From PALSA-270 sp963770915 (lineage in GTDB: Bacteria > Acidobacteriota > Terriglobia > Terriglobales > Acidobacteriaceae), in assembly GCA_963770915.1 (NCBI GenBank), contig CAVYRG010000001.1:3162001-3226000 (forward strand): a stretch of 64,000 nt of DNA, given 5' to 3'. The notes under the pieces were generated by a model. That model saw nothing but the letters and a program-made list of their open reading frames with translations, searched no databases and was not told where the DNA came from. The position numbers were made by a program, and so were the translations under genes. Shown one piece after another: positions 35,948 to 43,653 of this stretch. Numbering within the stretch: the first letter of the stretch is position 1; each line of letters begins with the position of its first letter.

Positions 35948-36706
35948 ATGAGGGCGATGGCCGACAAACCGCCCACTCCCGACGAGAAGCTGCAGCAGGA
36001 ATTCAATCGCTGGGCCGAGGCCGGCGATGGCGAGAAGATGGAGCAGCATCATCTCGACATCACTGAGAAGACCATCCGGTTGATGGAACTGCGTCCCGGC
36101 GAGCGCGTGCTCGACCTGGGATGCGGTGCGGGCTGGGCAACGCGCCTGCTGGCGCGGCTTGTGGCCGATGGGCCGGAGGGGTTTGGACAGGTGGTCGGCG
36201 TCGACGTTTCCGATGAAATGATTCGGCGGGCGCGGGCGGCGTCGAAGGACTTCGACAACATTCTCTACGTCTGGGGATCGGCGCAGCAGCTTCCCTGGGA
36301 AGAAAACTTCTTCGACAAGATGCTTTCGGTCGAGTCGTTTTACTACTACGCCGATCAGGATCGCGCGCTGCACGAGCTCTTTCGCGTCATGGCGCCGCAT
36401 GGGCGCATGTTCATTCTGATCAATTTGTACAAAGATAATTCTTATTCGCTGCAATGGGTGGATAAGCTGAAAGTGCCGGTGCAGGTGCGGTCATCGGCCG
36501 AGTATGTCGATCTGCTGAAGAAGCACGCCTTCGAAAATGTGGAAGCGCGGCAGATTCCCGACGACACGCCTACGCCGGATGGCTATGTGACGCAGTCGTT
36601 CCGCAGCGTGGAGGATTTGCGCGCGTTCAAGAAGACGGGTGCGCTGCTGCTGATGGCGTCGAAGCCGGATTTAAGAACGCCCGCGCCGGGGTATACGATT
36701 TATTAG
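35948..36706 (+). CDS. SAM-dependent class I methyltransferase
   Basis: 252-aa methyltransferase of the UbiE/Methyltransf_11 type. VLDLGCGAGWATRLL is motif I; VVGVDVSDEMI is motif II; and AQQLPWEENFFDKMLSVESF corresponds to the post-I/IV region. The substrate is unknown. Start ATG 35948 or 35957. The last 16 codons occur again as a degenerate copy at 37260-37307. Confidence 0.85.
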   Translation: MRAMADKPPTPDEKLQQEFNRWAEAGDGEKMEQHHLDITEKTIRLMELRPGERVLDLGCGAGWATRLLARLVADGPEGFGQVVGVDVSDEMIRRARAASKDFDNILYVWGSAQQLPWEENFFDKMLSVESFYYYADQDRALHELFRVMAPHGRMFILINLYKDNSYSLQWVDKLKVPVQVRSSAEYVDLLKKHAFENVEARQIPDDTPTPDGYVTQSFRSVEDLRAFKKTGALLLMASKPDLRTPAPGYTIY

Positions 36707-36783
36707 CGGGCATCCGCGGGTGCGGTATCCACAGGCGGACCTTGAGCTGGTTGGGCGTTCGCTCCTTGAGGAGGGGAACGGCG

Positions 36784-37122
36784 ATGTATTCCGCGGTCAC
36801 AATTGCCGCCTTCGGCTTCCTATGTAGCATTTTCTTTGGGCTGTTTGCTGCCAGAATCTTCTTCTTCGAAGGGCGCAAGCCTGACTACAATGAGAAAACC
36901 AAGCCTGGATGGCCGTGGCTGATCTTCCAGTTCTGGCTCAATTTCTCCTGTAGCGCTGTCGGATGGGTGATCGTAATCTACTTGCTTAATCGCCTCCGCC
37001 GCGACCCGTCGCAGTTTTCGCTGAAGCTCGACGACGCTGTTCCGCTTGTGGTTGCGTTGCTTGGCATCACCGGCCTGCTCCCGCGTACTCTGGTCCTCGG
37101 AAAAATTCCTTGGAAGGACTAG
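36784..37122 (+). CDS. Unknown small membrane protein (112 aa)
   Basis: Three predicted membrane segments: residues 2-22 (YSAVTIAAFGFLCSIFFGLF), 42-65 (WLIFQFWLNFSCSAVGWVIV) and 85-103. GGGAACGGCG precedes ATG 36784 with a moderate ribosome site. I do not recognise a family and the upstream frame to 36742 adds nothing. Confidence 0.55.
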   Translation: MYSAVTIAAFGFLCSIFFGLFAARIFFFEGRKPDYNEKTKPGWPWLIFQFWLNFSCSAVGWVIVIYLLNRLRRDPSQFSLKLDDAVPLVVALLGITGLLPRTLVLGKIPWKD

Positions 37123-37159
37123 TTTTTCTCTGCGGCGTGTCAGGTCGGGGAGCTGTTGC

Positions 37160-37220
37160 CTACTCAATCCCCAACTGCCTCCTGGCATCCGCACTCAGCC
37201 GCTCCGGCGTCCACGGCGGA
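37160..37220 (-). pseudogene. Degenerate copy of the MIP18-like gene 3' end
   Basis: Aligns with 38709-38769, differing at about 10 of 61 bases. Read on the minus strand, it gives WTPERLSADARRQLGIE and a stop, against WTPERLSADARKQLGIE in the intact gene. Upstream coding sequence is missing. See the adjoining fragment at 37260. Confidence 0.8.
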
Positions 37221-37259
37221 TGACTAATTGGAAGCTTGGCGTCGCTATTTTTGACGCCC

Positions 37260-37307
37260 TCGAAGCCCGAACCGCGAACGCCCGTGCCGGGGTATACGAT
37301 TTACTAG
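37260..37307 (+). pseudogene. Degenerate copy of the methyltransferase 3' end
   Basis: Reads SKPEPRTPVPGYTIY and stop, against SKPDLRTPAPGYTIY at the end of the gene at 35948-36706. Only the 3' end is present. Together with the fragment at 37160 it marks an old tandem duplication that was later deleted. Confidence 0.8.
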
Positions 37308-37326
37308 GTTGATAGATTCATGTCGA

Positions 37327-37773
37327 TTATCGCTGGTCGCGCTCGGCTTGGTTTTCCCGCGTCTCCCGCTTCTGAGCCAAGGCCCGAAGCCCAAAGAATC
37401 CGAAAAGATAAAACAGCGCCTGCAGGATGGCTAGTGGCCCCATTGTGCGATAGTAGCCGGTGAACAGCCCCGTTACAGGAAAAACCAGGAGGCAGTAACC
37501 CGCGATTCTAAGAGTCAGTGGAGAAAGCAACCCGCCCTTTGCCCTGCGACCCGTCACCAAACGAAAACACTTTGCGAGCGCCCAACAGCAAGGGAGAAGC
37601 AACAGGCCGAAGATGACGAAACCGAGAATCGGGGTTGGCGTACGCGCAGACAGCAGCACGACGACTAAGGCAAATACGCAGAACAACGTAAGCAATCCAA
37701 GGACGACCCCGGCTGGTATCAGCACCCAGCGAGGGAGTTCCTTTTCTCCGAAGGGGGCTGATTCGGGCGTCAT
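37327..37773 (-). CDS. Unknown membrane protein (148 aa)
   Basis: Four hydrophobic segments, roughly residues 16-42, 46-66, 86-107 and 110-130, and a charged C-terminus (QKRETRENQAERDQR). Not recognised. No close neighbour on the same strand within an operon distance; the next minus-strand gene starts 66 bases upstream of it. Confidence 0.6.
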   Translation of the reverse strand: MTPESAPFGEKELPRWVLIPAGVVLGLLTLFCVFALVVVLLSARTPTPILGFVIFGLLLLPCCWALAKCFRLVTGRRAKGGLLSPLTLRIAGYCLLVFPVTGLFTGYYRTMGPLAILQALFYLFGFFGLRALAQKRETRENQAERDQR

Positions 37774-37839
37774 AAATTTGGACCGGGTCCCGGCCGTGAA
37801 ATGTCGACCTTTCGCCGATTATTTTCAGTCAGGAAATGT

Positions 37840-38700
37840 TTAATGGCTGTCCTTGTAGTACGGCTTGATTTTCGCCACTTCCCCCAAGAAATACTCGCTG
37901 ACTATATCTGTTAGAGCCGATCCGACACGTGTTACGACATGGCACTTGCCGTCTCGCACGCCTTCGATTACCCACTGAGTAGCATCTGGAAAGAGAACCG
38001 TTGGATCGTCTTCGACCCTAGCGGGCAGCGTCCAGAACCCGATGTCGGCAAGAGTAAAAAGGAGATCAACTTGTTCGTCCCGGGAAAGCTTCCTTGTCGT
38101 CCCAGCTTGCACTTTTCCCCAGCCGTAGCCGCCCTGTCCGCTCCAAGTCTGGACGCGCAGAGTGGCGGTGCCGTCTGGCTGAATATCTATGCGCATGAAA
38201 ACAGGGTGGCCAAATGTTGGCACCCACAGAATTCTGTACCGGTGCACATGTCCTGAAAATGGTCCCTGGCACAGCCCCGGCTCCTTCACTTCTTCGAGCG
38301 CCTTCAACCCCAAACCGGGATCGAACGTCTCGAAGACTTCCACATGAGGCGGTGGTAGCACCATCTTGATTGTGACGTCGCTTCTTCTTCCAACCGCAAC
38401 GACGACACCCGAGGGTTCATCGTCTTGGAAACCGCGCGCCTTGGCGTGAAGGCGGTATGTGCCGGGTGGAACACCATCAATCGCGACGACGCCGTCGTCT
38501 CCAGAGACGCCGCTGAAATTTGCAGCGCCGACTACATCCACGTCGGCTTTAGGCATGACGGACCCGGATTCGTCAATCACGGTGATGCGCAAGGAGCCGG
38601 CCTGTTGTCCCGCACAGGGCACCACCGACAGAGCGGTCAAGAACAAGAGCGCCACAACCGGTATGAGAAGGTTGCGATACACGCGAATGACCCTTAGCAA
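37840..38700 (-). CDS. Exported protein with carboxypeptidase-regulatory-like domain
   Basis: 286 aa. Signal peptide at residues 8-32 (ending VVPCAGQQ), then a CarboxypepD_reg/SpaA-like beta-sandwich (GSLRITVIDESGSVMPKADV...GVPPGTYRLHAKARGF), common at the start of acidobacterial surface proteins. The C-terminal 160 residues (RYRILWVPTFGHPVFMRIDI...) are not recognised. The MIP18-like gene lies directly upstream on the same strand. Confidence 0.7.
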   Translation of the reverse strand: MLRVIRVYRNLLIPVVALLFLTALSVVPCAGQQAGSLRITVIDESGSVMPKADVDVVGAANFSGVSGDDGVVAIDGVPPGTYRLHAKARGFQDDEPSGVVVAVGRRSDVTIKMVLPPPHVEVFETFDPGLGLKALEEVKEPGLCQGPFSGHVHRYRILWVPTFGHPVFMRIDIQPDGTATLRVQTWSGQGGYGWGKVQAGTTRKLSRDEQVDLLFTLADIGFWTLPARVEDDPTVLFPDATQWVIEGVRDGKCHVVTRVGSALTDIVSEYFLGEVAKIKPYYKDSH

Positions 38701-38708
38701 ACGTAGGA

Positions 38709-39032
38709 CTACTCAATCCCCAACTGCTTCCGCGCGTCCGCGCTCAGCCGTTCGGGCGTCCAGGGCGGGGTCCAGACGACATTCACCGTGGCCATGCGGA
38801 TGCCGGGCAGTTGCTCCAGCCGGGCTTTGACTTGGTCGCCGATCTGGACGTGGGCGGGGCAGCCTTGCGAGGTGAGGGTCAGGTCGATGGAAACGTCTTG
38901 TTTGTCGGAGCCGTCGCCGGCGGCGGGCTCCAGGCGCACGTTGTAGATGAGGCCCAGGTCCACGATGTTCACCGGGATCTCCGGGTCGTAGCACTGCTTC
39001 AGCGCGCTTAGGACTTCATCCTGGGTGACCAT
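38709..39032 (-). CDS. MIP18/SufT-like Fe-S cluster assembly factor
   Basis: 107-aa DUF59 (MIP18 family) protein, related to SufT/PaaD. VLSALKQCYDPEIPVNIVDL and the C-terminal TSQGCPAHVQIGDQVK with the reactive cysteine are the family signature. These proteins help to mature Fe-S proteins; the reductase, glycosylase and other Fe-S enzymes in the window would be possible clients. The exact role is inferred. Confidence 0.88.
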   Translation of the reverse strand: MVTQDEVLSALKQCYDPEIPVNIVDLGLIYNVRLEPAAGDGSDKQDVSIDLTLTSQGCPAHVQIGDQVKARLEQLPGIRMATVNVVWTPPWTPERLSADARKQLGIE

Positions 39033-39068
39033 GGTGCTCTCCTCTGCATCTCAAGTTTACCTTATCGG

Positions 39069-39176
39069 TATAGAGCGGGCACTCTTGTCCGCTGCCTTCG
39101 TGTTGATTTTTGCTTGGCCGACGCGGAACAGTAGCACACGCTTCAAAAGCGGCGGACAGGAGTGTGCGCCCCACAC
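39069..39176. repeat. GCGGGCACTCTTGTCCGC inverted-repeat element (family B)
   Basis: Second copy of the element at 35836-35943: TAGAGCGGGCACTCTTGTCC on the left, GCGGCGGACAGGAGTGTGCG on the right. It also lies between divergent genes. Confidence 0.8.
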
Positions 39177-39208
39177 AAGCTCGCATCTGATATGTTTTCA
39201 GCCACGCA

Positions 39209-39907
39209 ATGAAGAAAAAAATCCAAATCGTGCTGTTCGTCGCGATCGCGCTCGTAGCCGCGCGCACCGGCTACGTCCTCTACCAGCGGCATGTCGTGAA
39301 CAGCAAGCCCGCCGCGCAGGCGCCGCCTCTCAATCCCGATTACTACGTGACGCCAAAGAAGCTGTATCCCTACGATCTGAAGTCGGCCAAGCAGCTTACC
39401 CAGCAGCCAGTGTGGGTGAAAGTTGGTTACAGCATTGTCTTTTACGCTTACAACCCCGCGAGCCATCGCGTGGATTTCTCTCACGACGCCGGCCAGTTGC
39501 TGCCCATCCAGAAGCTGAACATCAAAGACGTGGTGACGGCCGTCGCGCCGAGCGCGCCCGGCGAGCGGCAGATTATGGCCACCTTCGAGCAGGACGGCAA
39601 AAGCTACGCTTTTTCCATCGGGTCGCTCAAAGATGGCAACTATCAGTTCTATTCGGACGACATGCTGTTCATCCAGGACCCGCACGAACTCTACAAGCAT
39701 TGGCCCGCGGACGTGTGGGCCGCGATTGACAGGCACGAAGTCAAGCCGGGGATGAACGAATTGCAGGCGGACTTCGCCATCGGCCTGGGAGTTCTGGAAG
39801 GCTCGGGCGATTCGGACGTGAGAACGTTGGATTACCCGAACGGCGGCAAGCCGGTGAGCATCACGTTTCGCAACGGCAAAGCGGCGGAGGTGCGGAGCGG
39901 ATCGTGA
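39209..39907 (+). CDS. Unknown exported or membrane-anchored protein (232 aa)
   Basis: N-terminal basic stretch and one hydrophobic segment (residues 4-22, KIQIVLFVAIALVAARTGYVL) that could be a signal anchor. The remainder (about 210 residues) is predicted soluble, with YVTPKKLYPYDLKSAKQLTQ and QIMATFEQDGKSYAFSIGSL. I do not recognise a domain. Confidence 0.65.
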   Translation: MKKKIQIVLFVAIALVAARTGYVLYQRHVVNSKPAAQAPPLNPDYYVTPKKLYPYDLKSAKQLTQQPVWVKVGYSIVFYAYNPASHRVDFSHDAGQLLPIQKLNIKDVVTAVAPSAPGERQIMATFEQDGKSYAFSIGSLKDGNYQFYSDDMLFIQDPHELYKHWPADVWAAIDRHEVKPGMNELQADFAIGLGVLEGSGDSDVRTLDYPNGGKPVSITFRNGKAAEVRSGS

Positions 39908-39918
39908 TCCGTGATCGC

Positions 39919-40006
39919 TGTCATTTCGAGCGAAGCGAGAAATCTGCTTTTTCGCCGCGAGCGACAAAACAGCAGATTCCTCGTCGCTTCGCTCCTCGGA
40001 ATGACA
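39919..40006. repeat. TGTCATTTCGAGC palindromic element (family A, full copy)
   Basis: TGTCATTTCGAGCGAAGCGA at the left and TCGCTTCGCTCCTCGGAATGACA as the return arm, with GAAATCTGCT/AGCAGATTCC inside. It lies between convergent genes (39209-39907 and 40069-40515). Confidence 0.8.
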
Positions 40007-40068
40007 ACTACTAAAGCCTTCGGAATGCGAACCATGAAAAGCCGGACAACGTGCGCGGAACCCCGTCC

Positions 40069-40515
40069 TTACTTCACCACCGGAGATTTCTCGTCCGCCG
40101 GACCGTCCTCGGAGGCGTGAATCACCCCATCCTCCTTGGCATAGAACGAGCGGTGCTCGGCGTCGAGCTGCTTGGGTGTCAAAGCGAGCTCGAAACCGTC
40201 CTGTCCTTTTCTGTCCTTGTGGGCGCGGAATCCCACCGTGTAGTCGCCGCGGTCGGGATCGACCATGCGCCGGGTAAACGATCCCGTGTGCACCAGCTGC
40301 ACAAGCGAAGTGGCGTACTGGTTGTTTTTCTTGTTGTAGAGATACTCCGCCCGCAGCACGGTGCGCATGTAGCCCAGGGCCAGCGCCTCAGAATCCGAGC
40401 GGGCCGGATCTCCTTTAAACTTCGGCTGATAGGGCGTAGTTTGGGCGGCCGCCAACAGCCCGCCCATTAGAACGGTAACCGCAAACCCGCCCACAACGGT
40501 TCGATACAACCCCAT
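40069..40515 (-). CDS. Unknown secreted protein (148 aa)
   Basis: Signal peptide at residues 5-24 (TVVGGFAVTVLMGGLLAAAQ), then a small domain with EALALGYMRTVLRAEYLYNKK and YTVGFRAHKDRKGQDGFELAL. The pattern (aromatic residues, a KD-rich middle, and a loop with YAKEDGVIHAS) recalls the globular part of pseudopilin-like proteins, but there is no prepilin cleavage motif. Not assigned. Confidence 0.6.
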   Translation of the reverse strand: MGLYRTVVGGFAVTVLMGGLLAAAQTTPYQPKFKGDPARSDSEALALGYMRTVLRAEYLYNKKNNQYATSLVQLVHTGSFTRRMVDPDRGDYTVGFRAHKDRKGQDGFELALTPKQLDAEHRSFYAKEDGVIHASEDGPADEKSPVVK

Positions 40516-40632
40516 GAATCCCCCTTTTTTGTTAGATGCTCCTATGTTACCGCCGTAATTGGCAATTCGTTACCCCGCTTTTCATTCTTGCCAACTTGCA
40601 TTTATGCTAAACCTGTCAGTTAATAGAACCTG

Positions 40633-41289
40633 ATGAAACCAGCACTAGCCAAGAAGCCCGCCATCCGCGTTGCCGTTGTCGAGAGCGACCCTCTGCGCTT
40701 CGTGGGTTTTCGGGCGCTGTTCGATTCGGAACCGGACTTTGAATTAATTTCCTCTTCGCTCGCCGACATCAGCACCTTGCAGGGCATCGACCTGGTGTTG
40801 CTGGGGAATCGCAACGGGCACAACCTGTTCGATTTGATGGCCAGCCTGAAAGCCTCGCGTCCCGACTTGCGCATCATCGTCACCGGATCTGGAATGGATG
40901 AAGAAACCATCCTGAAGGCGATTGCCTCCGGGGCGAAAGGTTATGTCGACGAAGCGGCCTCGCCCAAAGAATTCGTGCAGGCGATCCGCGTGGTGAATCA
41001 GAATTCGGTTTGGGCTCCGCGCCGCGTGCTCTCTCTGTTCATCGAGCGGGTCAGTTCGGCTCCGGGGCGCATTTTCCCCGCCGGGCGCGTCACTTTCACC
41101 GACCGCGAGAAAGAAGTTCTGGAGATGCTGGTCGCCGGCCGTTCCAACAAGGAAATCGGCTCGGCGCTCGGCATTGAAGAGCGCACCGTCAAAGCCCACG
41201 TGGCCAAACTCATGCGCAAGGTCGGCGTGCAAAACCGCATCGCGCTTTCGGTTCATGCCATCACGCACTCACTCGTCACCGCTCGATAG
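40633..41289 (+). CDS. Orphan NarL/LuxR-type regulator with degenerate receiver
   Basis: 218 aa. The N-terminal domain has the receiver fold (IRVAVVESDPLRF...GIDLVLLGNRNG...IIVTGSG), but the phospho-accepting Asp is Gly58 and the conserved Lys near 106 is absent (GYVDEAAS for GYLLK), so normal phosphorylation is unlikely. The C-terminal LuxR-type helix-turn-helix is intact (TDREKEVLEMLVAGRSNKEI, RTVKAHVAKLMRKV). There is no histidine kinase beside it. It may respond to a ligand or protein partner, or act constitutively. Confidence 0.88.
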   Translation: MKPALAKKPAIRVAVVESDPLRFVGFRALFDSEPDFELISSSLADISTLQGIDLVLLGNRNGHNLFDLMASLKASRPDLRIIVTGSGMDEETILKAIASGAKGYVDEAASPKEFVQAIRVVNQNSVWAPRRVLSLFIERVSSAPGRIFPAGRVTFTDREKEVLEMLVAGRSNKEIGSALGIEERTVKAHVAKLMRKVGVQNRIALSVHAITHSLVTAR

Positions 41290-41406
41290 GTTTTACCGCA
41301 ACATAACACCCACTCAGCGTTAGCCCTCGTCCTGTTAATTTTTGGCATGGACCAATTCCGCTTTCGTGTATGCTTTGTAGCCCAAATCATCTTTGGAGGT
41401 TGTCCG

Positions 41407-43506
41407 ATGCCTTCCATCACAAAATCCTTCCTCGCTTCGATTTGTGTTTTCTGTCTGGCTGCGGCCGCGGTTTCGCAATCCAGGTCTTCCGCGATGCCGT
41501 CGAAAGCGGACAACGTCGAACTCGATCACTTCGACGTGAAAATGGATGACGTGTCGGTCGATCCCTGCGTCGATTTCTACGCATACACTTGCCGGAAATG
41601 GATCGCCGCCAATCCCATTCCTCCCGACCAGCCGGCCTGGGGACCGGACGGCATCATGCAGCTTTGGAACCAGGACGTGCTGCGCGACATTCTGGAGAAG
41701 GCCTCTACCCCGGCGCCGAACCGGAGCGCCGTCGAGCAAAAGATTGGCGATTACTACGGGTCTTGTATGGACGAATCCGCGATCGATGCCAAGGGCGTTG
41801 CCGCACTCAAACCGGAGCTGGATCGAATTGCCGCGCTGAAAAGCAAATCGCAGCTGCCGGCGGAGATCGCACACTTGCACCAGATCACTTTCTCGCTGGC
41901 GCCGAACACAAATTCGGGCTTTCAAACCGCCATCTTCGGTTTTACTTCGGGCCAGGATTTCGACGATGCCTCCCAAGTGGTTTCGACCATTGATCAGGGC
42001 GGGCTGGGTTTGCCGGACCGGGATTACTACCTGAAAGACGACGCCAAGTCGGTGCAGCTGCGCTCCGAGTACGTGGCCCACCTGCAGAAGACGTTCGCGT
42101 TGCTGGGGGAGGATTCGGCTGCGGCCGGCGCTGACGCAAAAACACTGATGGACATGGAAACGGCGCTGGCAAAAGCCTCAATGGAATTGGTCAAGCGTCG
42201 CGATCCCGCGAACCTGAATCACAAGCTGTCGCTCGATGAACTTCAGGCACTGAGCCCCGAATTTTCGTGGAGCGAGTATCTGCAAGCTCTCGGCGCTCCT
42301 TCCACGCAGCACTATCTCGTCTACACCCCCGACTTCTTCAAGGGAGTCAATGACCTGCTCAAATCGGAATCCCTGGATGACTGGAAGGTTTATCTGCGCT
42401 GGCAATTGGTGCGCGACTCCTCGCCCATGCTCAGCAATCCATTCGTGCAGGAGAGTTTCAATTTCTATGGGCAAACGCTGACAGGCCAAAAAGAAATCCG
42501 GCCGCGCTGGAAGCGTTGCGTAGGCGCGGTCAACCGCGATTTGGGTGAGGCCCTCGGCCAGGCCTATGTCGAGCGCACCTTTGGGGAAGATGGCAAGCAG
42601 AGAATGCTCAAATTGGTGCACGCGCTGCAGGACGCCCTCGGGCAAGACATCGAGCAACTTGACTGGATGAGCCCGGCGACCAAGAAAGAAGCGATCGTCA
42701 AACTGCACGCCATCGAGGACAAGATCGGGTATCCCGACCATTGGCGCGACTATTCCAGCCTCAAGATCGTGCGCGGCGACGCCCTGGGCAACGCCTACCG
42801 CGGCAGCGAATTCGAATCCGCGCGGCAGCTGGCAAAAATCGGCAAGCCGGTAGATCGCGGCGAATGGGTGATGACGCCGCCCACGGTCAACGCATATTAC
42901 GATCCGCAGCTCAACACCGTGAATTTTCCCGCCGGCATCCTGCAGCCGCCGTATTTCGATAAACAGATGGACGATGCCGTCAACTTCGGCGAGATCGGCG
43001 CAGTCATCGGCCACGAGCTGACCCACGGTTTTGACGACCAGGGCCGCAAATTCGATTCCACCGGCAATCTGCACGATTGGTGGACCGATCAGGATGCCAA
43101 GGAATTTCAAAAGCGGGCGCAGTGCATTTCAGACGAATATTCCGGCTTCGAAGCCGTTCCAGGAGTCAAGCTGAATGGAGACCTGACCCTGGGCGAGAAC
43201 ACGGCCGACAACGGCGGCACTCGCATTGCACTAATGGCTCTCGAAAATGTGCTGGCCGCCGAGGGCAAGGCGGACGTCAAGATCGATGGCCTCACGCCCC
43301 AGCAGCGTTTCTTCATCGCCTATGGGCAGTCCTGGTGTTCGAATTGGACCCCGGAACTGCTGCGCTTGGTGGCCGAATCCGATCCCCATTCCCCCACTGA
43401 ATTTCGGGTCAACGGAGTCGTCTCCAACATGCCGGAGTTCCAGAAGGCGTTCAATTGCAAAGCCGGCCAGCCCATGGTCCGCGAGAACGCCTGCCACGTC
43501 TGGTAA
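41407..43506 (+). CDS. M13-family (neprilysin-like) metalloendopeptidase
   Basis: 699-aa secreted zinc peptidase. Signal peptide at residues 1-20 (SFLASICVFCLAAAAVSQ). The zinc-binding motif HELTH is at 536-540, with the third ligand Glu597 in GENTADNGG; NAYYDPQLNTVNFPAGILQPP is the conserved substrate-cleft strand; the protein ends with CHVW as in the family. Start ATG 41407 gives a proper signal peptide; the longer frame from 41347 does not. Confidence 0.94.
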   Translation: MPSITKSFLASICVFCLAAAAVSQSRSSAMPSKADNVELDHFDVKMDDVSVDPCVDFYAYTCRKWIAANPIPPDQPAWGPDGIMQLWNQDVLRDILEKASTPAPNRSAVEQKIGDYYGSCMDESAIDAKGVAALKPELDRIAALKSKSQLPAEIAHLHQITFSLAPNTNSGFQTAIFGFTSGQDFDDASQVVSTIDQGGLGLPDRDYYLKDDAKSVQLRSEYVAHLQKTFALLGEDSAAAGADAKTLMDMETALAKASMELVKRRDPANLNHKLSLDELQALSPEFSWSEYLQALGAPSTQHYLVYTPDFFKGVNDLLKSESLDDWKVYLRWQLVRDSSPMLSNPFVQESFNFYGQTLTGQKEIRPRWKRCVGAVNRDLGEALGQAYVERTFGEDGKQRMLKLVHALQDALGQDIEQLDWMSPATKKEAIVKLHAIEDKIGYPDHWRDYSSLKIVRGDALGNAYRGSEFESARQLAKIGKPVDRGEWVMTPPTVNAYYDPQLNTVNFPAGILQPPYFDKQMDDAVNFGEIGAVIGHELTHGFDDQGRKFDSTGNLHDWWTDQDAKEFQKRAQCISDEYSGFEAVPGVKLNGDLTLGENTADNGGTRIALMALENVLAAEGKADVKIDGLTPQQRFFIAYGQSWCSNWTPELLRLVAESDPHSPTEFRVNGVVSNMPEFQKAFNCKAGQPMVRENACHVW

Positions 43507-43653
43507 CGAAGAAGGCTCGGGTTTGCTGGCTACTAGGATTCACAAATGGATCCGGAAAACACTGAGCGACCTCGCGGCTTGACGCATCTTTACATGAATT
43601 GAATGCAGGTGGCAGCCTCGCTTGTGCTACATTTTTTTGTGAGGTAGGACTCT

